Source of the DNA: Lonicera japonica
Taxonomy: Eukaryota; Streptophyta; Magnoliopsida; Dipsacales; Caprifoliaceae
Assembly: GCA_021464415.1 (NCBI GenBank)
Contig: CM038464.1
Coordinates: 1,922,001 to 1,986,000 of the forward strand
DNA: 64,000 bases
Direction of reading: 5' to 3'
The translations under genes were made by a program, and so were the position numbers. Positions 12,016 to 26,568 of the stretch are shown here, in pieces. The notes below the pieces were generated by a model. The model made no database searches. It had not been told where the DNA came from and was given only the letters and a program-made list of their open reading frames with translations. Positions within the stretch are counted from its first letter, which is position 1. Every line of letters begins with the position of its first letter.

Positions 12016-13557
12016 CTACTTGACATAGATTTTTCAAAAATTCATAAAAAATAAGTAAATTTAACACTAATATTTTTAGTAGAAGTCATTATGGCTTCAC
12101 TATATAATAACTCTACGTACTTGTCTTGAAAGACAACAAAATTGGTGCATTATGCTTTTATTTTTAAATTTTGATGCAGCAGCCAGTAAATTTCAATTCC
12201 CAAACGAAGGAAATGAAACATGTAAATTTTCCAATTACTTCGTTACTACACGTACACGTCCCAATAGATCTTGTGTCAACTTTCTTTAAACAATCGATCC
12301 CTAAATGATCTGAGGTCCAAATCCCACTCCTCGTGATTTGGGGAAATGAATTTCCGTTTCCCAATAGTAATTAATTAAGTCTGTAACATTCTTGTGTAAT
12401 TAATTAACCTGAACACTCTTACCTACGTAGGATAAAGTTACTTACATATATACTTGCCTTTAGTACTTCACAAGACAAAAGGCATATCTCCTGTTCCAAA
12501 CTACAAGATATTGGGTTTTGACACTCCCCTTTTCTTTCACTTTTCCCTGATTTTCTTTTTTCCATGAGTTTCTTTTTTTTCTCTCCGTTTTTCTCTTTTT
12601 TCTCAGCAATTGCGTTTGCGTATGTATTTCCTTCCTTTTCCTTTCGGCAATAAAAGGGACAATACGTAAGATAGACGGTGGATGGACATTGGGGATAAGA
12701 TACCTTGTGTTTGGAAAAATCATATCGAGCGATCGAGGACTTGTATAATTAGTTAGTACTATATATATATATATATATTAAATCTAGAGTACCCCGTTAA
12801 GATTAGATTAACACCTTCTACGGTTGTCCTTGAAATATACATATATTACCTAATCAAAATGCACTTTCTATTAATATATAAGCTTAATTGCCCACTGAAA
12901 ATTAATATTTTTCCATCATAAAAAAATAATAATATTTTGTTTCCCTTTAATACATAGCGATGCGTATAAGATCGAATGGAATTATATAAACTTTTCCCTA
13001 ACTAATCTTTGTAAATTCAATCATTGGTTTCCTATCGCATGTAGGGAGTTTGGTGTTAAAATTAATTTCTTAAATCGACATGTCAAATCATTAAAATTTA
13101 AATAAAAATACTTAAACCTCGTACTTTAATTCATGATAAAATAAATACGGAAGTAGAGTACGAATTGAGTGGGTACGAAGTCTTCCTCAACCAAATCGCC
13201 TTAGTTTTTTGATGGAAATTTTGGTTCATTTTCTAAATGGGGAGAAGAGAGTCGTGTTTTGATTTTGTGTATTAAGGCCCATATTTATTTGAGCTGTCTA
13301 TGAGCTTAATAAAAATTAATTAGATCATTAATTATTAGTCCATTGATTTAAATAACAAATATAATTAAAAAATTATAATATATTGCCCATATAAATTAGA
13401 AAATATAAATTTCTTAACATTTGGTACTCATACTAATATTTGTCAACAAGAAATTAATTCAGCAGCCAAATAACCACTTTATGTTTAATATTAAGTTTTG
13501 AATGTATTTCACTTTATACTCCAGCATTGTACAAAGTATTGATAAACTACATACTAA
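12016..13557. other. Intergenic, no gene seen
   Basis: AT-rich sequence with no recognised gene. The Lys/Arg-rich minus-strand frame at 12460-12723 is a homopurine/homopyrimidine artefact. Confidence 0.5.
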
Positions 13558-13876
13558 GACTCCATTTGATAACAAGATAAAAAAAAAAAAGAAATTAATT
13601 AATTTGTGTAAGAAACTGAAAAATAAGTTGAAAGATGTAGTGAAAAGTTCTCTAACTTTTTTGCTTTTTCCATGATTGCAAGGTGGCGAGGACTAAATTT
13701 TCTTTACAAAAAATAAATCAAGATGGGGAATATTTACTAATAAAATTATAATAATGGGCATGCGATAATGGAGAGTATAGATGTTATCAATCATTCTCAT
13801 TCCTCAATTTATTTTTTTGACTTCTTACAAAAAGTAATTATATTTTTGATAATTTTTTATTTTATTATCAAGGGCC
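13558..13876. mobile_element. MITE family E copy 2
   Basis: Ends read GACTCCATTTGATAA and, inverted, GGCCCTTGATAATAA. A TAA duplication flanks it (13555-13557 and 13877-13879). It shares GTGTAAGAAACTGAAAAATAA with copies 1 and 3. The TAA target and the terminus favour a PIF/Harbinger (Tourist-like) origin. Confidence 0.8.
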
Positions 13877-13998
13877 TAATAAAGTAGCATTGTTATAAAC
13901 TATTCTCAATTAAGTACTAAAGTGAGATTTAGCCCTATTCTTTATACTATTAAACTTTGCTTAAGTTTTATTAGTTAGTATGTTCTCTGTCTGTCTCT

Positions 13999-14001
<3 letters not shown>

Positions 14002-14054
<53 letters not shown>
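14002..14054. repeat. (AG)26 microsatellite
   Basis: Uninterrupted AG dinucleotides. TA and GT tracts follow at about 14110 and 14160, giving a microsatellite cluster. Confidence 0.97.
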
Positions 14055-14056
<2 letters not shown>

Positions 14057-16545
14057 CAAAGTATGGCCCTTTATTCCGTCAAAATTAAGATACGAAGAGT
14101 AGTGTGTGTATATATATATATAGCTTATGGTATAAGCTCCATTTATAAAGGGCAATTCCTGTGTGTGTGTGTGTGTTGATTCCTTATTGAGACGATGCAT
14201 GTGAGACCCCACCAGCTCATCTCTGACTAACCTTATTTAATATATAAAAAATATATATAATATATATATATATATCCACCCCGGCCACATATCGTAAGTA
14301 CTACTTGATCTCATCTACCTGGCCTGCTTTTCTTTATTAATTAATTACAATTATCACTTTCTTAATTTGATCGAGTAAAGCTTACTCAAACCATTTACCC
14401 TATATTAATATATCACTCACTACCTTTATTTTACCTTACCCTTTATTTTCTGTTAATTAATACTAGCTATATATATAGGGCTAATTGCTTTTTAATTTCC
14501 TCAAGTAATATATCCACACTAATTGCTTAAATTTAAAATTACGTACTGCAAACAAATTATATTTTTCTCACGGTTCAAATTTAATTAATGCATGGCCCGC
14601 CCCCCTGACCTTTTTTTTTTTTTTTCGTAATCTAGTTAAATTAACTTTCGGTTATTTAAAGTTAAATATGGTATGCATCTAATATTGTCTTGTAGCAATT
14701 AATTGTAGAGAGTAAATTGGCACATGGGATATATTATAATAAATGAGAGATGCATGGTCCAGAAGTAATTAATATATATCTATATATATTACTTAATAAT
14801 TCATATATATATATATATATTAATATCCTGTCTGTCTTTTGATTTCGACTCACAAAAAATGAGAGAGAGGATGATTATTATTATTAATATTAATACGGGT
14901 GGTTGCATATATACCATTTGGATAGAATTGAATTGATTGCATCAACAACCGGCCACACTAATCATTGATACCAAGAGGAGGTTTGTTTTACGCAGGGTTA
15001 TAATTAATTTACTGTTTTGGACCAGTAAAGTTCAACCTGTCCGTAATTAAAAAAATTTATATATATTAATTTATCAAAGTTTAAACAGGAATATCATATA
15101 TGTTATGATTCTTCCCCACCCATTGAAAATTTATATATGTACTTAACGTCATTTAATTTATAACAAGGTAGCTAGTTATTAGGTACTTTTAATAAGTGGG
15201 TTAAAATTATTAGCGTCCCCACCCCACCATCTCCGTGTCAATCTTTTTTGTTCTATATATTAAGTAAATCAAAGTTGGATATATATTAGGCGTGAAGAAG
15301 TTGACGAATCCAATAAGTTTTTTGATGACTAATAATAGTACATGAAAAAAGTCATATAAATAGACGTTTATGTATTCAAATTTGGAGTACTCACATACTC
15401 AACCTCAATTGTGTACTTCTTCTTTCAAATGATAAGATTTGGAATGCATTTGGCTGGCGCGGGCACTATATATATTGCAAAAAACTTGATTTTAAATTAA
15501 TTAATAAAGAGTTCACTGTTATTATTAATATGGTTAAATTACAATCTCCATGCATATATATCAATTCGATCATCTTTAATTTTCAAATTAGATCAAAAAA
15601 ACCATATAATTGCTGATTTATAATAAATTATATTTTATAAAATGAACAAAGTAAAAATGATACAACTAATTAATGCGTAGAGTTTTCATTTCTTTAAATT
15701 TGTCAGAAATTATAATTTATCATTACACACATCACATTTGTCTCTCTCACTCTCAACAACAATTAAGAAGAAATGAATGATTGTTTATTATCAATTCCAA
15801 AGGGAAAGCCGTACTAATCACTCAACCTAATTTTATTTTAATTGTCAAACATAATATATATACAGATCAACCAAAAATTAAAAAATATCTTACCAGCTTT
15901 GCGAGAAAATTACGCTCGTACAATATTAAAAGGAAAATAATAAGGACTTATGTTAAAGCTACTTTAAATAAAAATAATAAAATTTTATATAAAAATCTGT
16001 GTTATATTTAATACATATAGAGAGTTAATTATTTATAAACATAAGTACTTAACATGTGCACAAGTTACAAAAAATTCATATTAAAATAACCAACCTCAGT
16101 CACAATCTCCCTCACAATCTCCGTTGCTTTAAACAAAAGCAACTAACCACCCACCTCTCTCTCTCTCACACACATACACACATCCGTTTTCTCACCTTCA
16201 ACACCATAGATTTAATTTCTACTCTCTCTAAAACGAATGGATCAATCACAAGGGGAAACTAAATTCAACTAAAACTTAAATTAAAATGGAATGAAAAATA
16301 AAATAACTCTTCAGTGGTATATAAATTGGATAATTCAGATCCTAATCGATCGTATGAATTCTCAGATTCACAATATATGTAACCTGGAAATCTCTATTTG
16401 TATCAAATAATTAATTAATCGAGATCATATAACAAAATCAAACGTGTAATACATACATAAAATTCATGCAGCCAGAGCTTAATTGTATATAATTAAACTC
16501 CAATTGAAGCCCCACACACACACATATACATATATATATATATAT
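14055..16545. other. Intergenic, no gene seen
   Basis: AT-rich sequence downstream of the CDK-inhibitor gene (which is on the minus strand). No coding exon was recognised. Confidence 0.5.
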
Positions 16546-16896
16546 TCATTTACAGGGACACCTTCTCTTTATGACGGCTTGAGAATTGAAATCAATTCGC
16601 TCGAAGCCTGATCGGAAAAACGATTCGACTTCTTCTCGAGCTACGGTCTCAAAGAATTCCAATTTTCTCTTACACGAAGCCACCGGTCTCTGTTTTCTAG
16701 GCGGAGGCGGACAGTTGAGGATCTTAGGGATCATATTTTTCGGGGATTTTGGTGTGTGGCATTCATCAGAATCGGCTTCTGCCTGAATTGTGGAAGAGTT
16801 GTTGTCGGAGGGAAGTTGAGAGGTGCTGGTGATCTTGATGGATGGTAATCTGATTTCGAGGAATTCAGGCCGGAATTGTAGATCTGTGGATGTCAT
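16546..16896 (-). CDS. SMR: SIAMESE-related cyclin-dependent kinase inhibitor (SIM/SMR family)
   Basis: A single-exon frame of 116 residues. It carries the short motifs that define the plant SIM/SMR family, in the usual order: CHTPKS..NMIP (residues 46-57), the proline-basic block CPPPPRKQRP (62-71), SCKRKL (74-79), REEVESFF (87-94) and a basic C-terminus (KRRCPCK). Family members bind cyclin/CDK complexes in the nucleus and stop mitosis, promoting endoreduplication. No catalytic domain is expected. The length is typical (Arabidopsis SIM is about 127 aa). The start is the first ATG of the frame, and a TATA box lies about 95 bases upstream. It stands alone, about 14.5 kb from the next gene. 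Its neighbourhood suggests it is the SIM (At5g04470) orthologue rather than another SMR, but that rests on synteny, not on a tree. Confidence 0.9.
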   Translation of the reverse strand: MTSTDLQFRPEFLEIRLPSIKITSTSQLPSDNNSSTIQAEADSDECHTPKSPKNMIPKILNCPPPPRKQRPVASCKRKLEFFETVAREEVESFFRSGFERIDFNSQAVIKRRCPCK

Positions 16897-16989
16897 TGTA
16901 AATATCTAGGCGTGTGTACGAAGAGGAGGAGAGGGTTGTGATTTGTGGGGAAGAAAAGAAATGGAGGAAATGCGTGAAGGTTTGTGTCT

Positions 16990-16997
16990 TTTATATA
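16990..16997 (-). promoter_or_regulatory. Probable TATA box of the SMR gene
   Basis: TATATAAA on the minus strand, ending 94 bases upstream of the SMR start codon. A GA-rich tract lies at 17015-17028, just upstream of the TATA motif. Spacing suits a short 5' leader. The region further upstream is AT-rich. Confidence 0.55.
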
Positions 16998-17028
16998 TAC
17001 AAGACTGTGAGGGGAGAGAGAGAGAGAT

Positions 17029-17911
17029 TGGGGGCCGGGGAGGCGTGCAACGGAAGGTAATTGAGTGGGAAAAGGTTGTTATTACATGTCAATTTGAGAA
17101 AAAAAAATTTAACTGAAATTGTTTATTTTAATTTTTTAAGCAATATAAAATATTTATTATATTATGCATGTATACTATAACGAGTTAGATCATACAATTA
17201 TTTACTACAATTTAATAAGAATATCGAGTGTTTATCTTATTAATCACTGTATATATAGCTAATTAAATAATTATCCCAAAATGTAACAAAAATGTACAAA
17301 ATTCGAGAGGTATTCACTATAGTATATAGTGAAAAGTACATACCATTCCGTTTATATATATATTAAATCAAAGTTTAATTTCTATTATTTTCAAAGCTAA
17401 AATTAATTGAGCTTGGGAATATATATGATCGAGTAATGAATCAGCTAGGACCATATATCTAAATTAGGAGAGATTTCATTAGAGGCAAATGGATGTAACA
17501 TATATCGCATTTACCAAAACTAATGCTATATATATATATATATTTTTTTTTTAATTTGGTTTAGATTGTTTCTAGTTTGAGCTAGGGATCCCGCATATAT
17601 GAAAATTTAAAGAAAGTTAATTAAAATAATTTTGATGGCACCAATCTACTTAATTAGGTTGAAAAACTAATTACTTGTACATATATAGGAGTAATATTGT
17701 CAAACTCTTTATAGCTTCATAAAACATGTAATTTATTTAGCAGTTGATTAGGATGCGGGACTTCTGAATCTCTGGTTTCAAATTTTGTTGCAAAGATACA
17801 ACATCTATTAATTATATTCAATTTAGTGGTAGAATTAATGATGAATATGATTAAAAAAACAAGTTGAAAAACTTCTCAATTTTACATTTGATTTAAATTA
17901 AATACACCCCG

Positions 17912-17945
<34 letters not shown>

Positions 17946-20900
17946 GGAGGAGATTTGGTACAATTCGGCCTTTGGTGATGAATTTTTGTCGTTGGAAAAT
18001 ATCTCATCATATTTTGGTAATGAAAATTTAATGCTAAAGGCCGATTCGTACTACATTTACTATAATAATAATAATATACATGAATTTACTAATATAATAC
18101 TTAAATTTTATTAGTTTAAATTTTTTATTTATTGATTAAACCACATGGTCAATGCATGTTAACTTAATTACCCATTTTGATTAACATTGATCTAAATAGT
18201 ATAGACCAGCTAAGAGATATATATACTGTTATTATAATATACAAGTGAGCAATTCACACGACGCATGGACATGTTACATAAAACGATTAATAAAAACGTA
18301 TAAGTCAAAAAGAGAGTTTATTCTATAAAAAATTAAAATATTCGACATCAAGTAACTATATTTTTACAAAAAAAATATATTAAGAGCATTTCAAACGTCG
18401 TAAGTAAAATTAAGAATATTCAATTTTAAGAATATAACTTAAAAAAAGGGTCCCAAATTAATGTACCAAAGTTAGTTTAAATGGGATTATTTTAAGACGG
18501 AATAAGTATACAACTTACATATCATTCTATATCCTCACGAACATATAAATGTTACAAAAAAGCTATGTAAAATTAAGGAGTGAAGAAAATGTAAAACTAA
18601 GTAAAAATTAAAAATAACACAATAAATACATGTATTAAATGCTTGCATGTATCGTAAATACTCATGCTTCTTCCATAATACTAATACATATAACAATCTA
18701 ATCTAATAGTGTATATATAAAATGAGAAGCGTGAGAATAATTTATTGCATTAAATGTTAACAAGGTTCTTTAGCTGCCACGCGTAATTATATTTATTGCA
18801 TTATATTTATATATATACAATTAGATTTTATATATTTACTATTATTTATATATATACTATTTATATTTAGCTACCACATGTATTTATATTTATTGCATTG
18901 TATATATATATATACACACACTATCAGAGTTTAACAAGACTTTAATATTTTATTTCTTTTACATGAGTCTTGTACTAAATTTTTAATGCTATTGTTTAGT
19001 AACAGTTCTTCAATCCCTTTTTGATCCATTGTTTTTATGGAACTCCTACAATTGAAAAGAATAATTATATATATCTAATTTAGAGTCCATCTAATAAAAA
19101 AAAGTAATTAAAAAGTAAATATATATATTTATAAAGTTAGAAAACTAATATAGTGTATATATCCATATGTATGCTTAGAGAATATATAGAAGGTAATGCT
19201 TTTGTTCATTTCTAGTTATTATTTTTACTACTTTCGGTCTAGCTCAGTATTATAGGAGTAACGCTTAACCTTCCCCTCACTCATAGCATTTAATTCCAAT
19301 GAAGCCCGATCTTTGTCTATATTATATATGAATTTTTACTGGGTACAATTATACACTCTATATTATTCATGAGAGTGTTGTATGTAAAATAAATTATGGG
19401 TTATTTTCTGGACATTTTAAAATCCAAAGTTGTTATATATAGTTTTATTGTTAATAAAAAAAATAAGACTTTGGCGAAAATAATATACTTCAATTAATTT
19501 ATGATACAATTATTCACAATAACAGTAAAGCTAAACACGGCTGCAAATATATTTTGAGAATAATATCTCTCTTTGAAACGGTGCACAGTTAGAGGTGGTA
19601 ATGAAGTTTGTAATTTTATTTAAATTAAATGTGTTTGTCATGTGTGCATGTGTGTGTGGGCAAAGAGAGAGAGAGAGAGAGAGAAGATGTACTCTTTGGT
19701 GGTGTGATCTGATTGATTACGGTGGGTGTGACTTTTACTTTTGTGGGTTGTCATATCATGTGCAACTTACGTTTAAACCCAAAAGTAGCCTACTCCTTCT
19801 CAAACGCCCTCTTCAAGGAGCGTGCCAAACACATCCAATTTTTCCAAGTCAAAATTCAACAATGACCATGCTCATTCTTTCTGATAATAAACTAAAAAAA
19901 TACATATATATATATATATATATAAAGTATTTAATTCTTCCAAAAAGCTAAAAAAATAAATTGAGTAAAGTATTAAGATATTTTTCTTATTTTTAAGCTT
20001 TTTACATGTTAAAGGTGCAAATTACACAATGACTTTTGATCAAGACTACTTTAGGAAGTTCGAATTGTGATCGGCATATAACCAAAATCCTTAATAATTA
20101 GTCCTATCTCTATTACACACGAGAAATCATTTAGCTGAACATGATATTTTGTATAACAGCAAACCATTATTTGGCTACCACAGCCAGTCAACCAACGTGT
20201 CTGAACTTAAGAAAGACCGATCAATCCTAATCGGCTTATAAGCAGAAAATAATTGAGATGAATGATAAGTGATGTAAAATAACCACTTATGCAAATACGT
20301 TTAAAGTTAGAAAGAGCTATTATCTTGGAGTAATGCTCAAACTTACCGTTTATAGTAATTTTCATAACTCAAAAACCTTAATGTAACTTTATTATGTACT
20401 TATAAATAAGAATGAAAACCCACAACTAGATAAATTCAGTATTATTTTCTCTACCCTCATTCCCTCACATCATCCTTCTTCTTCTAACAAAATCCTAATT
20501 CATTGTTGTGTTGTTCTTTTTAAGCTTTCAACCTGATATATTCAACACACGCAAGAAATGATGTATTGCTAGATTGGGAATTAAAGCCACTAAAGGAACC
20601 TGCTCATAATTAAATTTGGTCTTCCTTGCTTGCTGTTCATGAATTAGTTAATACTGTTCATCTTCATCACCCATATTTTATAGTTGCCAAATAATCAAGT
20701 TGGGCCGACTCTCTTTAAATTGAGTTTGGTTAACTTTATGCTAACCACATTATCATAGATTCTTTTTTTGGGTAATGAAAAGAGAATTTTTTCACAAAAT
20801 ATAAAGAATGATAATGAACATTTACTCGTACAATAAATACGAGATGGGGAATATAATCAATCAATTTATTTTTAATTTTTTACAAAAATCAATTAATTTC

Positions 20901-21718
20901 GTTACTGCTTTCAATTTATTATTAAATGAAGCCTACAAGCAATTTTATCTTAGAAAGTACAAAAGTTGCTACGAAATAATTCCTTATTGTTAGTTAATTT
21001 TTTTTTAAAAAAATAGTTTTAAAATTATCTATAAGCAATATGTACCAAAAATTCCGATAGGATTAAATACAACCAAATCAAGTTAAAACCGAGCGTGATG
21101 TCCATTCCAATTAAGTGCAACTCAGATGGTGGCAACCTAGCTAAACAAAAACACCACATCTTTTTGCTCTCTGTCTCCCCTACATATATAAAGAGACGTC
21201 TTTATATATTTTATGAAAAAAAAAAAAATTTTTTGGAGGTGAAAATTTTTTTATTTTTTTTCATAAAAAATAAATGACATATATTTGTAAAAATAAACAT
21301 AAGATATAAAATATTTTACCACACGTTTTAATTTATTTTTTACAAAAATTATATCTATTAAACGAGGTGTTAATATATAAAAAAATAGAAAAATGTGTCT
21401 AGATCGAATGTACATAGGATACCGTAATGAGGCTTGAATGAGGCTATCTACCAAATCTTAGTATTAAAATGGGAGGGTGAGTAGTGTTCCGTTGTGTTGT
21501 TGGGTTGGGCTACCAAATACTCAATCCCTCATCACGATTGCTCCCCCTCCCTCCCTTCCCTTTTTATATTATTATTATTATTATATAGATTTTGTATGTA
21601 TTGAATCTTTCCACGTGAACTGTTTCTGTTTCTGTTTCTGTCTCTATTCTAATTGCTTATTTGCTTGCTTGCTTGCTTGGTTTTCAGAGTCTTAAAAGCT
21701 ATTCACAGAGAGTATTTA
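17029..21718. other. Intergenic, no gene seen
   Basis: AT-rich desert upstream of the SMR gene. It contains an imperfect hairpin (17957-18053), a local direct duplication of a CCAC...TTATATTTATTGCATT block (about 18777-18815 and 18875-18900) and TA tracts. Short frames are low complexity. Distal promoter elements cannot be judged by eye. Confidence 0.5.
17957..18053. repeat. Imperfect hairpin, 97 bp (possible tiny MITE)
   Basis: The left arm GGTACAATTCGGCCTTTGGTG pairs with the right arm read inverted (TAGTACGAATCGGCCTTTAGC). Pairing continues inward to a small loop around a TCTCATCATA core. Size and symmetry suit a miniature element or a local foldback. No clear flanking duplication was found. 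Confidence 0.6.
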
Positions 21719-22125
21719 GGCCATGTCCAATGGTGTTTTTTATTTTTATATTTCTATCCTATGTGTCAATATTATTTTAGAATATTTCTATATCTATTGG
21801 CAATATATTTGCATTGGTGTAGAAGGATAGAAATGGTGGTCTCCAATAGCAATTTCTATTCTTCCATTTCTTCCATGCTTTGTCCCCTATTTAATGAAGA
21901 GAGAGAATTAGTGGGTGTACAACAACCAATGAAAATTTGCCATGTCACATAGAAAATTTCTATCACCATTTCTACATGTAGAAATGGTGATAGAAATTCC
22001 TAATCCTACTAGACTTCCACTTAGGATAGAAATGGAGAAAGAAATGCCCATTGGAGAAGAGTTTTTCTATTATTCATTTCTATCATAGAAATTTGCTAGT
22101 GTAGAAATGCCCATTGGAGATGGCC
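21719..22125. mobile_element. Tourist-like (PIF/Harbinger) MITE, 407 bp
   Basis: Ends read GGCCATGTCCAATGG and, inverted, GGCCATCTCCAATGG. TTA duplications flank it at 21716-21718 and 22126-22128. The interior repeats TAGAAATG...CATTTCTA in both orientations. It has no coding capacity. Confidence 0.92.
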
Positions 22126-22128
22126 TTA

Positions 22129-24507
22129 GTATATATATTACACACCCACTCCTCTTTTGCTATATTTATATGTAAAATATTAATTAATATGTACTTTTGA
22201 AACACATAATAAATTTATTATTAATGAAAATAATAATATTTTCATCTGTTCTCACCAATTAACATATATTAATATATTAATCGTCTGTTCTCACCAATTA
22301 ACGCATTGGAGCCGTGTTTTAGCATAAATAATTATATATGATTACAAAATGTCATTTCTCGCTCAACATATATACAAACTTTTCATATTACGCGCAATCC
22401 GTCATGTAGTGAAATTAAACTCCATAGTTTATCACTTCCTTTCGTTCACCCTTTTTTCTCCTCCTGTCATGTCAATTTCTCCAACATTTTGACAATTTTT
22501 CAATGTTTAATAGTACTCTTAATATCATGTTTTCATTCCTAAAAGTTGTTTAGTTAAATTATCATAAAAAAATAATAATATAATATATGCAAGGGTTCAA
22601 GTTATATTGGTGTATATATGATGTAGTAAATAATTTTACACCGACACATAATTTTTTCTTAAATTTATAATTCATCAATTTTACCGTTGAATTAGCTATA
22701 TTTTTGTTGTATTTATCAAGTATGCAAAGTTTCAAATCAATTAGATATTTGTTACCATTTAATCAATATGTTTAGTTTTACTTAAATTTTATAAAGTTCA
22801 TAATTAAATATATAACATGATTATGAATTATGATGAGGGATACTTGCAATTCCGATTAATTTAATATTTTGTATGTACCTTTGATATATAATAATAATAA
22901 TATTATCTAACAAACATATTGATGAATTATGAAGTTGCATGCATGATAAAATTGGCAGATGTAAAACTTCTTTATTTGACACCCAATATAACTTGAACCT
23001 TTTTATATATAATGTTTATGCTAATAATGAGGAGATGAGCTGGTTCGGGAATACACAACTTTCACTTTTTGTCTTGAGGTCATGGATTCAGTTCATGAAA
23101 GTAGGAAGGTATTTTTTTTTGATAAAATTAAAGGAGAGAGACTTAAATCTTTTTTAATTTAAAAAGAAAATATTACCTCCGGCGTAATTTTATGTTTTTT
23201 TTTGACATATTTGAAAATTAATGTCACTTATTTGAGAAATTGATTCACTGGAACCCGTGGTAGCCGTTATAATCAAAATGATATGATTGTGGTTGTTAAT
23301 TTGCAGACTGTGTGTGCTCGTGGATTTGTAATTATAATAATTATACATACATATATATATATATATATTATACATGGGAACTCTCTTGTTCAAGGTTTGT
23401 AGCTAAAAAGCAAGCAAGAGTAACAGCAATCCAAAAATCTCACCCTCCGTAACCACCACTTTATTCCTTATGTCATTGGTTGATTAAGAATCTCAACCTT
23501 TTCCTCCCTTCTGCCCTTTTTCATATTCTCTCTCTCCCTCCCTCCCTTTTTTCTATGTAATAATTATAATATTCTCAGTAACCAAACAACCCATCAAAAA
23601 AAAAGAAAAAAAAGTTCATAAGATGTGTGAAGTGTTCATATCAAGCCACGGGATCTTCTTTTAAGAGTGGTGTAAAAACGTGTTTTCGTCAAATCTAAGC
23701 AATGCATGCACATAAAACATATGATACCCTTACTCATGATATACACTATTTAATGATCTTTCTCTTTTAAACTTTTTTTTTTTTTTCAAAATTTTGGGAC
23801 AATATAAGAAATTCTCAAGACGAAAGATATTTAGTTAAATTTAACTTGATCAATTCATGATATATTTTTAATGAATTTTACGGTTAATAAAAAGCAGCAC
23901 TCGAGTGAATGGGCAAAATAACAATAAAGATGTCCGCCAAAGATTCCATATTCAAGTATCACATAGAGTTAGGGGTGGAATTTTTTGTTATGCTAATAAA
24001 AAAAAAAAGAAAGAAGAAGAAGAAGCATCGATCACTTACCACATGGAACAAATAAATGCTCTAGTTAATATAGCAAAATAGAAGAGACAGGCGTAAAGCT
24101 GGCCATACTACTATGCTATTACTTTCATATCTAAAATGGGCAGTTGAGTAGCTATTATAATAAAAATTATGTTGAGTTTTGGTTCACCTAACTGTCCTAA
24201 CATCGTGTGTGTTATTGGCAGTTGTACACAAGTTTGGATTTGACGACCTTTTGAGGGTGGTACATGATTAATTGATACAATAAAATAATATTAAAATAAT
24301 TATGTTTCATTAGATTTTATTAAAGGAAGGTAAATAAATTCCAACTCGTTGTACACTGTCAAAATGAAAATCCGGAGTTGTTGTCAAACTCGTCTAATCC
24401 AACAACCTAACTAATACAAAGAACGAAATTTTTGGTTCATTTCAGTTTAGTAACAAAAATCAAATGCCACATAACACTTCAATTCAACTCAAATTTTAAA
24501 AAATATA
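22129..24507. other. Intergenic, no gene seen
   Basis: AT-rich sequence. A CT-rich patch near 23520-23550 looks promoter- or leader-like, but no reading frame follows it on either strand. Confidence 0.5.
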
Positions 24508-24807
24508 GGGTAAAAGACACTAACTCTGAACTATTGCACTTTACTCCCTAATTTATAAAAGTCGACAATAAACCCCTTTCAACTATTAGCCTTTATAAAT
24601 TAATCCCTAAAATGACATAATTGTTCTTGTACAATTAAAGTTAAAAAAAACTTATATATATAAGAAAAAGAAAATTAAATTAAATAAACCCAACCCACCT
24701 CAATCCATTCAAATTGAAAGTCCTTATTAAAGTTGGTTTGTATTTTAAAGTGTACAGTTGACAAATATATATACATATGCAGTATATTTCTATGTAAATA
24801 TACATGT

Positions 24808-24845
<38 letters not shown>

Positions 24846-25525
24846 TTGCATAGAGACATAAATATACACACATACTGTGACACCCAATGTCTTAATTATG
24901 AGATTAGGAAGATTAAGTATCTGGATCATATGTTAAACAAGAATTTAACCAGTGCAAGTATGGTAACTAGTGTTGGTAACTCACAGGCTGGGTTGTGTTA
25001 ATTAATATATGGTTGGGTTGACCGTAAAAGTGACATAGTAGACCTTTATTTGTTTTATGTGTTAATCTGTGTTAGCTAGTAATTTCGTGGTTATTAGTGG
25101 CCTTTATGTTTTATTTGTTAAATATTAATAAAGCATGGTAGAGGATTAATTATAAGTCTTACTTGATATATATGTGCTTATATTGTATTTGAGTTGCATT
25201 TAGTATATGCAAATTTGTTGTGGTGACTAATTGATGCGTAAGCGAATTAATATGTGAAAACCTTGAAAAATATATTTGAAAGTGTTTAAATATTTTTGGT
25301 ACTTGACTCGGGAGTTGGGTTTGATGAGGATTTTGTTATTAAGTGGGTGGGAGATATTATAATTAATTTGAGTTGAAAAGGGACTAAAATGTAAAGTTAT
25401 AAAAGTTCAGGATAAAAATAATAAAGTTATAAAATTAGAGGATAAATTATTGTAATTCTCCAAAAATTGGATTTCCAACACAATACTTAGCTTGATTTTT
25501 AACAAAAGTTTCTTCATTTATTCTT

Positions 25526-26568
25526 GAGTAAATACTATATTTGGTCACTAAATTATTCTAAAATTTAAAAATGTTTACCTAATTAAAGTTGGTTCCATCT
25601 GACCCATTAAACTATTTAAATGGTTCTATTTTACCCACTCCGTCCAACTTGACTGCTAGTCAATGACGGAACTAGGGGTATTTTGGTCAAAACACCTAAA
25701 ATTTATTGTTCATCATCCCTTCCGGCCAGCACCACCATGCCGAAACGCATAGCTGATGCCACATATTACTTTTTCCATATCCACCTCTCCCGCTACCTCT
25801 TCTTCCACACCCACCTCTCAGATCCTCCCATCTCTCTATTTCTTTTTTTCTCTCTCTCTCTCTCCTCTTCTCTACAACCTTCCTTGCTCATAAACCCATT
25901 AATTCTGTATATTCCTATCCCTTCATTGTTTTACATACTACACAAGCTGAGAACATAATTTTTATTTTAAAAGCTGATAGATTTGACGTGAATGTAAAAG
26001 AACGAAGAAAGGAAGCACAATGATTACATGTGATTGTTTTTTTCATAATTAGCTGCCCCTCATTGTTTTACAAAAAAAATTCTTTACATACTGTCCCTAA
26101 TTTTATTTTTTTACATACGGCCCTTAATTTTTTTATTAAGCTAATAATTTTGGTTGGTTTATATAGTGGTTGAACTTCCATCTAATGCTTTGTTTTTTAG
26201 GGGAGAAATATATATTATGAGGTGTTAGAAATATAGATTAACTTAATGAATTTGTGAGTAAGGATGGTTGTAGAGGAGAGAGATAGATAGATAGATAAAG
26301 AAATGGGACAATCTCAGAGAGGTGGGTGTGGAAGAAGAGGTATGCGGCTTCGGCGTGGTGGTGCTGACTAGAAGGGATGATGGACATTGAATTTTAGGTG
26401 TTTTGGCCAAAATACCCATGGTCTCATCATTGTCTAACAATCAATTTGGACGGAGTGGGTAAAATTGAACAATTTAAATAGTTTAATGGATCAGATGAAA
26501 CCAACCTTAATTGTGTGACGATTTTTAAAATTTTAGAATAATTTAATGACTAAATATGGTATTTACTC
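25526..26568. mobile_element. MULE-like element with long inverted arms
   Basis: The outer ends read GAGTAAATACTATATTTGG and, inverted, GAGTAAATACCATATTTAG. Inverted similarity extends more than 300 bases, including GTTCATCATCCCTTC and CACCACCATGCCGAA against their complements. The imperfect near-match TTTATTCTT / TTTTTTCTT flanks it. Short frames inside (CT-rich) are not genes. Confidence 0.8.

Noticed and set aside
24675..25001. Small Tyr/Ile/Cys-rich frames
   Set aside because: They are translations of CA/TA microsatellites at the arm of the long-armed element.
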